64,000 nucleotides of DNA from Gentiana macrophylla (Eukaryota; Streptophyta; Magnoliopsida; Gentianales; Gentianaceae). The notes beneath the pieces are model-generated. The model saw only the letters and a list, made by a program, of their open reading frames with translations, was not told the DNA's origin and ran no database searches. The stretch is taken from assembly GCA_026214975.1 (NCBI GenBank), contig CM047810.1, positions 35,885,318-35,949,317 of the forward strand, written 5' to 3'. The translations under genes and the position numbers were made by a program. Each line of letters starts with the position of its first letter. The stretch's first letter is position 1. Shown piece by piece: positions 31,211 to 43,183 of the stretch.

Positions 31211-32710
31211 CTAAGGCTTTGGGGGGATGTCAGCAACATGTTCTTTGGTGTTGACTGGAAGCAGTTTGATAGGTCTGGTCTTGACTTTGTCTCTGACAAC
31301 ATGACAATCAAATTCAATGTGCTTTGTTCTTTCATGAAACACATGATTATAAGCAATATGCCTTGCATTATCACAAACGATTAGGGCATGAAACTGAATA
31401 TGAACTCTCAAATCTTGTAAAATATGGACCAACCACTGAAGTTCACAAACTGCATTGGCAATGGCTCTATATTCAGCTTGTGAAGAACTCCTGGCTATAG
31501 TTTTTTTTTTTTTATCTTTCCAAGAAATATGAGCATCTCCTAGGAACATCATGTAGCATGACACAGACTTTCTTGTTTCAGGACATCCAGCCCAATCACT
31601 GTCAGTAAATACTTCCAAAGAAAGTTATTATGTGCTGGAAAAAATATGCCTTGCCTTGATTGGCCTTCAAATACCCCAGCAATCTGTTTGCAGCTTTCAT
31701 ATGATTTCCAGTTGGATAATCTAAGAATTGACTCAGATGCTGAACTGCAAAAGCTATGTCTATTCTGGTGAAGGTAAGATAAATCAGCTTACCCACCAGT
31801 GATTTGTATGCAATATTATCATCCAATAGTGGTGAATCTCCATGTTGTAAAGTCGGTTTGGACTTCATAGGTGTCTTGATAGGTTTAGCCCCTCAAAAAT
31901 CAAATTCTTCTAGAAGGTTGAGTGTGTACTTTCTTTGAGAAATAGAAATGCCTTCAGGGGATCTGGCAGCCTTAACACCCAAGAAATATCTCAATTTTCC
32001 TAGGTCTTTGATGGTAAACTGATGATACAAGGCATCTTTAACATGCTGAATCAATTGGGCATCCGGACTTGCTACTATGATGTCATCTACATAAACTAGC
32101 AAAGCAATAAAATATTTTCTTGACCCTTTGATGAATAAACTATGATCATGCTTTGACTAAACAAACCCTTATGCCTCCAAAGATTCAGTCAACTTACATT
32201 TCCACTGCCTGCTGGCTTGTTTCAGACCATACAAAGATTTTGTTAGTCTACAAACCTGATTTGGCTTGTCTGTAGAAAAACCTGAGGGTAGCTGTAGCTT
32301 ACACTTTCTTCATGTAGATCTCCATGCAAGAAGGCTGTATTGACATCCATCTGATGAAGATGCCTGTTATTAGCTACTCCTGCTGCTTGTAAGGTTCTAA
32401 CTGTTGTAATTTTGACTTCAGGAGAAAAGGTCTTTTGATAATCAATACCATATGTCTGGGTGTACCCTTTTGCCACTAATATGGCTTTTTATCTCTCACT
32501 GAGCCATCAGGATTATACATGATTTTGTACACCCATTTGCACCCAATAGGCTTATTTCCTGCAGGGAGATCAACCACTTCCCAAGTATGAGTGGTCTATA
32601 ATGCTTCAATCTCTCTTTGCATAGCTGATTTCCACTCATCATGTTTGATGTCTTGGTTGTAAGTCTTAGGTTCTTTAATAGCATCAATTGCATTAATGTA
32701 TCTGTCATAC
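31211..32710 (-). pseudogene. copia D reverse transcriptase and RNase H
   Basis: RT runs from about 32710 leftwards: GxKWVYK-like start, a [14 protein letters not shown] block, [15 protein letters not shown] (near 32350), then MLVYVDDIIVASPDAQ at 32102 with the active-site YVDD intact, KDLGKLRYFLGVKAA, and ISQRKYTLNLLEEF. After a frameshift near 31895: YKSLVGKLIYLTFTRIDIAF. RNase H (31618-31211) reads FTDSDWAGCPETRKSV, ARSSSQAEYRAIANAV, FHERTKHIEFDCHVV. Together they reverse-transcribe element RNA. At least three frame breaks inactivate the polyprotein. Confidence 0.9.
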
Positions 32711-32744
32711 TCTGTTGAAAGTTTCTCCAGATTCATCACTTCAC

Positions 32745-33990
32745 TCAGCAGATGCGGTGTCTGCTAAACTGCATGAGTAGCACCTTGGAATAATATTGGT
32801 GTTTTCTTGTCCATGCTGTTCTCCTCAACTGAACATGTGCCGGTGCAGGTTCTTGTTTGACAGAAACATTTCCTGCATTTGAAACCTCAGATGCAATTGA
32901 TCTTGTGTCTGGTTGGTCTGCTGACTCATTCAGCAGATCATCAAAGGTGTCCATGATTGGTATTGGGACATGCAAGTTAGAAAGATATCTAGCCTTCTTT
33001 ATTTCTAGCAACAAAGATGTATTTGTTGGTGTTATCCAAGAGTATAGCACCCTTGGAAGTGTTTGAGTTTACAAGATACACACAAGTTTTGCATCTAGAA
33101 CAAACTTTGTCATGTACTTGCTGAAGTGTGCAAAAGAAAACTAAGCAACCAAAAACTTTGAACACAAAATAATCTGATTTGGTGCCATAAAGCACCACAT
33201 GAGAAGTGTTTTCCTTCAGCAGTGGTGTGGGTATTGCTTTAATTAAATTCTCAGCATCGTGTAAAAGAGAGAAACCCCAATACTCAATAGGTAAGTTACT
33301 CTGAAATCTTAAACCCCTGACAACATTCAGCAGATGCTGATGTTTCCTTTCAACAACACCATTCTGCTCAGGTGTGCTGACACAAGATGTCTGGTGTATA
33401 ATGTCATGCTGATTATAAGATTCTGTTAGTTGAAATTCAGCTCCATTGTCAGACCTAATTACTTTAATAATCTTATTAAACTAAGTAGAAGCAAACTTAA
33501 CAAAAGATTTAACTAGACCAGAAGCTTCAGATTTGTGTCTAATAAGAAAAACCCAAGTAAATCTAGAAAAATCATCTACAATGGTCAAAAAATATTGTTG
33601 TCCATTCACAGTATGGTGCCTTAAAGGACCCCAAATATCAATATGAAAAATATAAAAAATAGCATTCACATTTGTAGTACTTAAAGAAAAAAAGGGTTTT
33701 CTTTAACTTTGCCATGGGACAAACATAACAAAGATCATGCTCACAAAATTTGATATCAGCAGATTGAGAACTGATAAATTGAAGTCTCTTATGTAGCAGA
33801 TGTCCTACTCTATAATGCATAAAAGATCATCATCAAGCCTATTAGACAAAGTATTATTTTCTACAACATTAATAGCAGAAATCTTGATAGGTTGATTTAA
33901 GACATTGTGTCCTCTCTGTAGCTCAGTTGAACCAATCACTTTCTTATTCTTGTCCTGCAAAACACACATGTTAGCAGAAAAACAGCTGCA
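32745..33990 (-). pseudogene. copia D integrase
   Basis: The zinc region (33820-33690) contains YRVGHLLHKRLQF and YVCPMAKLKKTLFF. The core has FHIDIWGPLRHHTV (first Asp), [25 protein letters not shown] (second Asp) and [15 protein letters not shown] (Glu), so the catalytic triad is complete, but a stop at about 33483 and frameshifts interrupt it. The C-terminal part has [19 protein letters not shown] Ser/Thr-rich linker to RT lies at 33050-32745. Confidence 0.9.
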
Positions 33991-34469
33991 CATTTCGAAT
34001 GGTTAATCAATGAATGTAAAGACAACAAATTATATATATTTTTTATCCAACAACTAATTATATTTAAAACCAGGAATGCAAAAAACATCATGCAAGACTA
34101 GCTGAGAATTTACTCTCACTTGACCTATGTGTAATTGAAACATTATTCAGGTAATCCCTATTTTATACCATTTCAAGGTTTAGGATTACTTAACAGTTTT
34201 AAAGAACTTACAATGTGATCTGTGGCACCTGAGTCCAAGATCCATTGAATATGTCTCACTAAATTCAAGTCACTTGTCCGTATAGCATGTGAAAAATACT
34301 GCTGACTGCATTAGGTTGCCTAGCAGAAAACCCTTCATGCCTAGGAGGATCAAAACTCAACAGAGTCATCAACTTCTCAAGTTGCAGTGCAGTAAGATTA
34401 TGAAACCCTAGTCCAACAGACCTATTCTGGGGCTGATCTTTTTTTGATGACTGTTCCTCTTTTACTAAG
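33991..34469 (-). pseudogene. copia D protease
   Basis: The active-site block WILDSGATDHIV lies near 34210-34240 in the minus strand, preceded by a gag-pol linker with LTALQLEKLMTLLSFDPP. The catalytic DSGA is intact, but both sides are frame-shifted. Upstream, the sequence is interrupted by the solo LTR at 34475. Confidence 0.8.
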
Positions 34470-34474
34470 TTAGC

Positions 34475-36163
34475 TGATGTAAGTCAAATAGATGATACAT
34501 TTCAAGATGTTTTATCCCTATTTCTCATGCGTTTATTGATGTTTTCGTATCAATTCGATTCATTCTTTGCTTAGTTTCATCCAAATATGTAGATAGTAAT
34601 TATTATATAAATATCATGTTTTGATAGGTTTTGTACCGGTTATAGTAACCGGAGCCTCATTCGGGTTTACGCTTGGTATTTTGGTGATTTATTGTAGGAT
34701 TATAGGTTGAACAAGACCCCGATTGACGACACGTGTTGAGTATAAACACGTCTTTTGAGGGCTAGAAGAGTATGCCGGAAGCTATCAGATTCAAACGGAT
34801 CATTTGTCTTTTGTGTTTCTACCGTAGTACATCTTCAATGGACATTTGATTCCACTTCGAGCCATTTTATGGAGAATACTCCTTCATGAGAGTTGTATAT
34901 CAAGAAACGAGCTTTCCAACGCATCTTGAATCGCATCAATCAGATCTCACAACTCAAGTTATGACGATTTTACTGAACTGATGTGAACAGTGGGCGCACG
35001 CCACTTATCCGTCACTGTAGCTATACAGAGAGTTTTTCTTCATAATTGGCGTGAACCAATCTGTAATGCCGTGCGCCAAATGTCGCATAAAGCAGATTTT
35101 CAGCATTTAAACCCCTTTTTAGATCTATTATTGAACTACTTCATCTTCTCCACTCTCACTCATCCTTGAAGGCACCCCAACCTCCAAGGCTTTTCTAGCC
35201 GAATATTAGCATAAAATTAGCTTTTAATTGCAAGTGTAAACATTAAGAATTCTTAGCTTGATTTCTATACTACTTTGGTTGGAGCAAGATTAACACTTTG
35301 TGTATCAAACTTCATTGAAGGCTTTTGAAGTTGAATGAAAGTATCCATTTTCGAGTTCATAGCTTGTGATTGGTAAAATTCTTAGCCTTTACCTTGATTT
35401 AATTGTTCTCATAATTATGAATACTAACCTTGACATGTTGGTGTTTATAATCATGAGTGGCTAGTTCTATACTAGCCAAGATGCTGTGGTAGAGATAGTA
35501 TAATCTCTTGTGTTGATTGGGAATGGTTGTTTGTGTTGCTAGTTTTATTTGTTGTGAATCTTTTCCTACTTGCATTGTATGGTTTGCTTGTGTTGGAGTA
35601 ATTAACTAGTGCTTGCATACACACACTTAGTGGAGACCGAAAGGAGATATTATGTGTGGGAAAAAGGGTAGGAGAACCGGAAGGTAAACTCAAGCTTAAA
35701 TGGAACTTGATTTCTTATCCGGGGATTATTGTTGTTCATTGCATTCAAGTTCGTATCATGTCGAATCATTAGGCCTAAGACACCTAGACCAAGAAGGAGG
35801 CATAGAGTAGTTTCATACACTCATATGAGGGGGAACTATTTGCTTAGGAATGCACCGGTTCACACTTTTGAACACCGTTGGTAGGTTGGAAGGAACCCAC
35901 TCCCATGATACTAATAGAGGTTTGCTTAATCTACACATTGTCTTGGTTAGGTTTCTTTTTTTTTTTCATTTATCACCCTTATTACTACTCGAATCATTTA
36001 GTCATTTACTTTATTGTATTATTGATTCCTAGATCGAGATAACAATAGCTTTTCTGTGTTTGACCTCACAAATCCTCGTGGGATACGACCTTGACCACTA
36101 GACTAGACTACAATTGACCTGGTACACCGCCGGTTAGATTGGACACCTAGAAAAGTCGCATCA
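34475..36163. mobile_element. 1689-bp solo LTR nested in copia D
   Basis: TGATGTAAGTC...AAGTCGCATCA, flanked by perfect TTAGC copies at 34470-34474 and 36164-36168. No internal domain, so it is a solo LTR left by recombination between the LTRs of a full element. CTCGTGGGATACGACC-like sequence near its right end (GATCxACC relatives) is common in Athila/Tat gypsy LTRs, which suggests a plus-strand gypsy LTR. Confidence 0.9.
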
Positions 36164-36168
36164 TTAGC

Positions 36169-37046
36169 CTTTTTGGATTTGAAACCAGGAGGATAGCCGT
36201 GCTTCGTGTAGCAAGTCTCTTCAGTATGGCCATTGAATCCACAAAAACTGCACTACAACTTCTTAGGATTCTTAGGTCTAGTGCTTGCATCAGGTACAAA
36301 CCCTGGTCTGTCCATTCTTTTAAGACAAGAGAATCATAAAATCTTGATTCTTAGCCTTATTTACCATATATAACTTCTGTCTCTCAAATTTAATGGAAAA
36401 TCAAAGGCCTCATGGATCTTTGGGAATGGCACCATCAACTTTGCCTGGGAAACCATAGGCTCATATTCATCTCTCAACCCCTTAAGAAACTTCATGATAT
36501 GTTCAGCTTCTGTATGATCCACCAAAGTATTGATGGCACTGCATTGACATTGAGGATCACATGAACACACATGCATGAGCCTAATAGTCTTGATTTTTTC
36601 CCAAAGAACCATCAATCTTGTAAAATACTGATTGACAGAGTTTGTGCCTTGTTTCAGCATATGCATTTCTTCGAGAAGATATGAGAGTCTCAATGCATCT
36701 GCATGGAAAATCTAATAGCAAGATTCTTCCAAACTGCATGAGCACTCTTGAAGTACATCAAACTTTGTGCAATAGTGTTCTCTACGGAATTCAAAATCCA
36801 AGACCTCGTCATTGTATCACATTGCCTCAATGCATAAAACTCTGCAGAATCCTCTTCTGGCCTTTTGATTGTGCCATCTACAAAACCAATTTTATTCTTG
36901 GTGATCAGCTCCATCTCGATGGACAATTTACATTGATTATAATTGTTGTCATTCATCAATGGTTGAACAAGCACCAATGAAGGATTCTCATTAGGATTGA
37001 CATAGAACGGACTGGAGGGACTCAACTCTTGTTTCTTAGTTGCCAT
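36169..37046 (-). pseudogene. copia D gag with zinc knuckle
   Basis: Met codon at 37046-37044, then MATKKQELSPSSPFYVNPNE and NPSLVLVQPLMNDNNYNQC, the copia gag N-terminal signature, KNKIGFVDGTIKRPEED, and after a frameshift near 36693 MRLSYLLEEMHMLKQGTNSV with QYFTRLMVLWEKI. The zinc knuckle CSFCGFNGHTEETC (about 36250) is intact, followed by YTKHGYPPGFKSKK. The gene ends at the nested LTR. It is damaged only by a few stops and frame changes. Confidence 0.9.
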
Positions 37047-37240
37047 GGCTATCAAGAACTCAAGGAAAATATCAGTTTATAGAAATAGATATGAAAAATG
37101 ATCAAGAATTGAAAAGACACAAAGAATAACCGCGGTTTCTCTCAAGAAAACTGTGGGAAAACTCAGCAAGATGAAGAATACTCTCAAGAATCTCCAAAAT
37201 CAGAAATAATCGCAGAAAAACATCCGAAACTCTCAAATTT

Positions 37241-37254
37241 CTACTCTGATACCA
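37241..37254 (-). promoter_or_regulatory. primer-binding site of copia D
   Basis: The minus strand reads TGGTATCAGAGTAG immediately after the 5' LTR; it is complementary to initiator tRNA-Met. Confidence 0.9.
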
Positions 37255-37560
37255 TGTTGAAGTTTATAGAAAACAAATGAAAGAAAGAAAAAATGCGGAA
37301 GTATATTATTCAAAGAATAATCAACAAGTTAACTTACATTGCTGCTTATCATGGGGTATTTATAGCTTCATACACCTCATTAATCAATTAAAAGTAAGTT
37401 ACAAACGGTTATAACAGATTCTAACTAAATAGCTGTTTTCAGACTATAGCTAATCTTTTGATTATCTCAATAGCCTGCTGAGACTTCATGTGGTCTACAA
37501 AATCCTTCAGCACTCAGCTGTCTTGTACTCAGCATTCCCTTCAGCATATATACCGCAATA
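37255..37560 (-). repeat. 5' LTR of copia D
   Basis: Plus-strand TGTTGAAGTTTATAG...TATACCGCAATA; the terminal CA of the family is TA here. Confidence 0.9.
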
Positions 37561-37595
37561 TTTACAGCCATACCATCAATAATTCAATTCCAAGA

Positions 37596-38364
37596 TGACG
37601 ATGCCACAAACTGACCTTACCCACGTGTCACCTCCACATCAGCACAATAATAAATAAAGATATGGAAAAGCCTTCATCAAGGGCAGAACCCCCAGTACCC
37701 GAGCCGCATGAGCTCGGTTACCATCCTCCGACCCCTCCAGGTCGGCGGGTACTTGTGATCAAACCTACCCCTGCCCGACCCTATAAGTGGGCATAAGTCC
37801 ATCTCGGACCAAACCTCTTATGCACACAAGAATCCGAGCTGATCCCAGCTCGGCTATCTCCCCCGACCTCCGTAGGTCGGCCCAAACACAGAAAGGCCCA
37901 GCCGCTTTAGTTCGGCCCAGTTAGGTCGGCCAGTGTTAATCCTCAATCGTATTCCCCACGTGTGTGATAAACAGATAAATATGGGAAGAATCCCTCATAT
38001 TTAATACTCTAATCCTGACATTCAAATATACACGCAATTATCTCCTACAATTAAGGAGATTAAATCGTAGTTATCTTTTCCTTAGGGAACACGGCAATCC
38101 CAGCCCAACAAGGACAAGGCCCACGCCGCCTTATAGGGCGTAACTCCTCTCTATATAAACCATCCCTAAGAAACTACGGAGACTTAATTCCAATACACGC
38201 ATTGGATACGCAGGCAGCTTGATAAATAACATCTCAAGTCCAGTCTAAACCACCACCAAAACACCCCCCTTCTTTTCATCGTTTTAATAGTGTTCTTGAA
38301 GCTTGTGCAGGTTGTTTTTAGGAGAACGACCCTGAATTTATCATCGACGATTTTTGGTTCGTCA
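37596..38364 (+). mobile_element. gypsy solo LTR (family of copy I)
   Basis: 769 bp, TGACGATGCC...GGTTCGTCA, with a perfect 6-bp inverted end TGACGA/TCGTCA. The TATA box CTATATAAAC lies at 38151. Flanks CAAGA (37591-37595) and CAACA (38365-38369) agree in four of five bases. It lies 31 bp to the right of copia D's right target copy. Confidence 0.88.
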
Positions 38365-39029
38365 CAACACATGTGAACTCTCGAACAAGATGAAGGACCT
38401 ATAGGTCCCATAGCTGCAGCATGCAACTCTCATTCCATTACATTTTGTGTCTGTTCATTTCGTCCAAATCTTACTCGCAAAACAATTTAGGGATTCCTTC
38501 AACTTTGCTATAGAGATCAATCAAATGATATAACCACTATATTAAATGTCTATATAGCAAGAGGAAACAACGAAAACAATGAAAGCAATATTTTAAATGT
38601 ATAAAATAAGTGTATATTTATAACAAAAATGTATATATTTTAAATCGTATAAGCTTGTTATAGGGCCATAATACTTTATTAAGTATACTTGTGGCTATGT
38701 ATTTGGTGCACACACGAGTCGGTGGAGGACCTTAGAGGAAATGGTTTTGGTAGGGACCTCTTCCAGAACATATTTAGTCACCCAATAATTATTTGGTGAA
38801 CATGGTCTCTGAATAAGACGGGTGTATAATAAGAGACCAAATAAACTCCTAGTGATGTAAATTTAATTAAAATGGGGGAAAGACGAATACTACCCCACGA
38901 GGTCAGAAAACAGTAAAAGCAGACAAGTTAAAATTGCCAATAGAGAAAGCAATTTAGCAAATCATTAACGATCAAAAGCTTATTACAAGTCCTAATTATT
39001 ACCAAGGGCAAGGGGATATTACGAAGGAC
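38365..39029. other. AT-rich region, nothing recognised
   Basis: No supported ORF or element ends. Confidence 0.4.
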
Positions 39030-39084
39030 GGTACTCATTGTGCCGTGCAAAGAGCTGTGCATGTTCTCAACCACAAATTTATTT

Positions 39085-39136
39085 CCTTGTTATTTTTTTT
39101 TTTTTTTTTTTTTTATTTTTTTTTTTTTTTTTTTAT
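39085..39136. repeat. poly-T tract in the left inverted repeat
   Basis: Nearly pure T with single A interruptions; the counterpart A-run lies at 41388-41400. Confidence 0.9.
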
Positions 39137-39295
39137 TGAGGTAAGTTTATCATTTTTTTATTATTATTCTCACCCGGGAGTTGCTTTTTTATTTTTTATT
39201 TTTTCCCCTTATCTTGTCGTAAAACTTTTCTCCAGAAAAAATTGAAATTCGAAAATAAAAATTTTGTGTTCATGTGTTGACATCGTGTCGTAGTA

Positions 39296-39382
39296 CACTA
39301 CAACACATTTCATTTTTTGGCACGACTAATGCAAAATCGTCCCAAAAAATATTTAAAGGGACAACAATTATTTGTTGTAGTG
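39296..39382. mobile_element. 87-bp CACTA-type MITE
   Basis: CACTACAACACATTTC...TTTGTTGTAGTG with perfect 10-bp inverted ends (CACTACAACA) and perfect 3-bp target copies GTA at 39293-39295 and 39383-39385. It is among the smallest elements that can still show CACTA hallmarks. Confidence 0.85.
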
Positions 39383-39385
39383 GTA

Positions 39386-39974
39386 TCATATATAAAAAAT
39401 ATTGATTAGTATAATTATTTAAGTAAACCAACACTTGTCAAAGCGTGTCGTGTCAAAAAAAATGTTGGACACTGCGTATGACACTCAAATTAAAGTCTCG
39501 GTGCTTCCTAAATCAAAACTAAACAACGTCGATCGGCATCATATATAATATAAATTATAATGGTAATTTCTACGATTTTTTTAGTTGGATTTTTTTCAAA
39601 TCTTGAAAAAATAAAAATTGCTAACCCCGTTGAATTTGATCATGTTTGTTAACAATACTTATCACTTAATCTGAATATAGGAAGTCATATTTACACTAAA
39701 ATATTAATGTTAAGAATAGTAAGTGTGTCTGAATTTTCTTAACAATTTTTTTTTTCAGAAACTAAAGGGTAACACAACATACACACGCCCCAAAATGTTG
39801 AACTGGACTCAATTTTAGTCGGGTTAAACACTAGTGGATTACCACTAGGGTATGTACCCGAGTACTTAACAAAACTTAAATGATGCGAATATGACTTAAT
39901 GAGTATTTTTCTTTTTCTTTTTTTATTTTTTTTATGTTTCTTATATATTTTATTTACAAAATGGTTATACATAC
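39386..39974. other. AT-rich interior of the long-TIR element
   Basis: No supported ORF. A 77-codon minus-strand frame (39972-39739) has no recognisable domain. Confidence 0.4.
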
Positions 39975-40093
<119 letters not shown>

Positions 40094-40350
40094 TAAATAA
40101 AACAGCTGACATTTAAGTAAATAAAACATCTAATTATCAATATTTCTTTGAATTTCATGTATACCAGATAGCATTAGTTTATATTAGATGTATGATTTAT
40201 TTTATTTTTGATTTTTTATTATATATCTATACATGGAAATCGGTATCGCATGACCGACCAACCGGTATCACCTGACTAACCAACTGGTCCTTCCTGATCG
40301 ACCAACCGACAAAAAGCATATCCAATTGATTCGCTTTAAGCCCTCTTTGG

Positions 40351-41021
40351 TATGGATGACAATGGGCACGGGTGGGTACGGGTTTGGCAGTATCCATACC
40401 CTACCCATCATAAAATTTTCATATCCATATCCTACCCACTACCCGTGCGGGTAGACATTTTTAAATCCATACCCTATCCATGCGGACACCACGGGTTTAT
40501 GGATATCCATGGATATTTGATTTCATTCATAAAAATGATATGGACTCTATTGGCGCCATAAAAATGCTTCTTACGACACTTTTAATCTATTTTTTACTAC
40601 ATACATTACGAAATTACTTTCAACACACTTATACATGAGTGTGTTTTTGTTCAGTCTATTTTTTTTTATTAAAGTTGATTCAGAAACCACTTCACTTAGA
40701 TTTTTTTCATTGATGAGTTCAATCATCATCTAATAATCAACAGAGAATTGTTTGCTTCTCTAAGATTTTGAGATGGAATGTTGAATTTTTATTTATATGT
40801 ATGTATATAAAAATGAATATATATAAAGTTTAAGACAATATATCATATGGTGGGTCGGGTGGGTAATACACCGGGTAGAAAGTAGATTTCCACACCCTAC
40901 CCTACCCACGACGTGTTTTGAAAAATCAAATCCATACCTAACCTACCCTTAAAAATACTCTACCCTAACGGGTTAGGGTAGGATGGATATCCACTGGGTT
41001 GGATTGAAATTGACATCCCTA
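40351..41021. mobile_element. 671-bp non-autonomous hAT element
   Basis: Starts TATGGATGACAATGGGCACG, ends TGAAATTGACATCCCTA (inverted ends TA(G/T)GGATG(A/T)CAAT), flanked by perfect 8-bp copies CTCTTTGG at 40343-40350 and 41022-41029. TAGGGATGxCAAT ends are common in plant hAT elements. The interior has GGGTA/TACCC-rich arms (CATACCCTACCC, GGGTTAGGGTAGG) that can fold on each other. Confidence 0.92.
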
Positions 41022-41278
41022 CTCTTTGGCATAGGGCTGGCCGTGGATATGTCCATATTGTATCCGTGCTGTATAGGTATTGATTGATATAAAAAGACAA
41101 TAATAATGTCATTAAACGTGTTGAAAAAAATATGGTTCTTTATAGCAAAACCACCGTAAACATTATTAAAAGTGTTGTAAAATAGTGTATGTTTTTTAGG
41201 GCTTTAAAATAAATTGAGAAATAAGTGACTTAATAATAAATATACTAATAAACTTAGCTCAATAAACAAAACAAAAAT

Positions 41279-41300
41279 AATAATAATAATAATAATAATA
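41279..41300. repeat. (AAT)n microsatellite
   Basis: About seven AAT units. Confidence 0.9.
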
Positions 41301-41459
41301 TGAAAGAAATTTGTGGCCGAGAACATGGGAAATAAACTTCCGGGTGAGAATCATAAACAAATAATTAACTTACCTCAATAAAAAACCAAAAAAAAAAAAA
41401 CAAGGAAAGAAATTTGTGGCTAGAACATACACAGCTCTTTGCACGGCACAATGGGTACC

Positions 41460-41934
41460 ATAGGGGATCCGGTCCCGATATTTAGTAACAAATATACGAT
41501 CGAGGCTCAAGAGTTGCAACTTCTGATTATTTATCGGCGTGTGAGTCTTGGGTGGCCAGTCGACGATTGAGGAGTGACTATGTAGCCAAATCTAGACCAT
41601 ATAATTTATTCTAGAGTCACTATGGTCGAGACATAGTCACTTCATATTTGTGGTGTGGCCATATAAGAATTTCCCAACACTAGTGGATATAGAAGACACT
41701 ACCTATTTAATGTAAACATGATCTACAAGAGCATCTATATTAATAGGATAACGTGAGGATCTTCATGTCTTGAAGCAAGAGAAACACAGTAGACTTAGTA
41801 TGAACTGAAGTTGAATGAATATACATTTTGAATGTTTAACTTCTTCGTATTGCCTAATCAAGTCCACCAATCTCAACTTGGCATCAAAAAATAACGATCA
41901 CCCTCATACATTTGGCTCATTTTCAAGTTGTGTT
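41460..41934. other. spacer, nothing coding
   Basis: Begins with AGGGGATCCGGTCCC (41462-41476), similar to the terminal sequence of the MITE at 30131. The remainder has no ORF or element end. Confidence 0.4.
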
Positions 41935-43178
41935 TGTTAGGTCCGTGATATAATAGGTGTTAAATTGAATACACTGTAGAACCAAACAACAATGTATTCA
42001 TACAATACACGGATAGTTCAACAATAGCAATACAGAAACAATGCAAAATTAAAAGCGAAATTAAAATATTCAGTCTGAGGCCAGTGCGAACACTCTGCCT
42101 TTAACACAATTTGCTCTGGTATAGTACCCATAGTGCTAGAAATTGTCTCCCACGATAGAGCGGTTTTACCTGTTCAATGTAGTGTCACTTCAAATTTTCA
42201 ACTGCGACGAACTCTACGGTGTTCAGAATTTCTCTTCGAACAGATGCAGAACTAATGGTAAATGAGATGCTCTAAATGAAAATGCACTTAATTTCTAAAA
42301 TGCAAAGCTATTTTATAGTTGAATTCAAATGATTCCACTATCCAATTTGTGGAATGCATTTAGTTGGTCGTCAAGCTATCAAAGATAAATCACTCACAAT
42401 CTCTATAAATCACCCACATTGAACGGTAGATTTATTTCTTCTAAAAAATGTCAACAAAAAACTATTTTCTAAGAATAAAAATCAAAAAACTCCAGCTAAT
42501 TAATTATTTCCAATGTTCTAAAAGTCGGTAGGCGCTAGTCGGGCAGCCGGGTAGGGATCGGCTAGGGGGGGACTAGCAGGGTACTAGGCGGTTTTAGATT
42601 TTTTTAATTAATTATTATAATATTTGAATTGACAAAAAGAAAAATAACAAAATATTACTAAAAACCCCCTAAAAAATAATGATACTACTACTCTAGTAAT
42701 ATTAAGTACTAACATAACATAAATCCAAAAATTCATTTCATAAAATAAACACAAAAAAGCATACGTGATACATCCAAAATAAAAACATTCAAAGTCAAGC
42801 ACTCAAGTTTCGAAAAAAAAATCATAATACAGACCGCCTAGGCCGAGTTGCCCGAGTTGAGCCCGACTATCCCTCCTTGAACCCGACTTTCCCGCCTAGA
42901 GGGTGACTAGTCCCCGACTAGGGACCGACTAGAGACCAGCCCGCCAAGAGTGGTCCGACTAGTGTGTACTCGGGTCGGTGGAGGGCCGACTAGCGCCTAG
43001 GCGGCGCTGGGTCGGCCGACTTTGCCGACATTTAGAACACTGATTATTTCCCCCTCAACTCCTATGATTATGACTCGTTAAATTATTAATAAATTAGTTA
43101 TAGTTTCCGACAATGGCCAAGCAACCATTTTTTCTATATTCGACGCGCAGGATAATCGCTACTACTTATTCTCTAACA
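41935..43178 (-). mobile_element. probable copia solo LTR (minus), with nested hAT MITE
   Basis: Plus-strand TGTTAGGTCCGTGAT...TTCTCTAACA with inverted ends TGTTAG/CTAACA. Flanks GTGTT (41930-41934) and GTGTA (43179-43183) agree in four of five bases. Without the nested MITE and its target copy the LTR is about 0.7 kb. Read on the minus strand it ends CACGGACCTAACA, a common copia LTR end. Confidence 0.6.
42511..43042. mobile_element. 532-bp hAT MITE with 8-bp target duplication
   Basis: Starts CAATGTTCTAAAAGTCGG, ends CCGACATTTAGAACACTG (inverted repeat with two or three mismatches), flanked by perfect ATTATTTC copies at 42503-42510 and 43043-43050. Subterminal GC-rich arms are full of GACTAG/GCCGACTAG motifs around an AT-rich core. 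CAGTGTTCTAAA ends are typical of a widespread plant hAT MITE type. Confidence 0.92.
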
Positions 43179-43183
43179 GTGTA

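Larger units (their letters stand above)
30785..37560 (-). mobile_element. Ty1/copia element D, both LTRs
   Basis: 6.78 kb, of which 1.69 kb is a nested solo LTR. LTRs are 304 and 306 bp and align end to end. Flanks GTTAC (30780-30784) and TTTAC (37561-37565) agree in four of five bases. Order on the minus strand: 5' LTR, primer site, gag, zinc knuckle, [solo LTR], protease, integrase, RT, RNase H, purine tract, 3' LTR. Stops and frameshifts are spread through pol. Confidence 0.92.
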
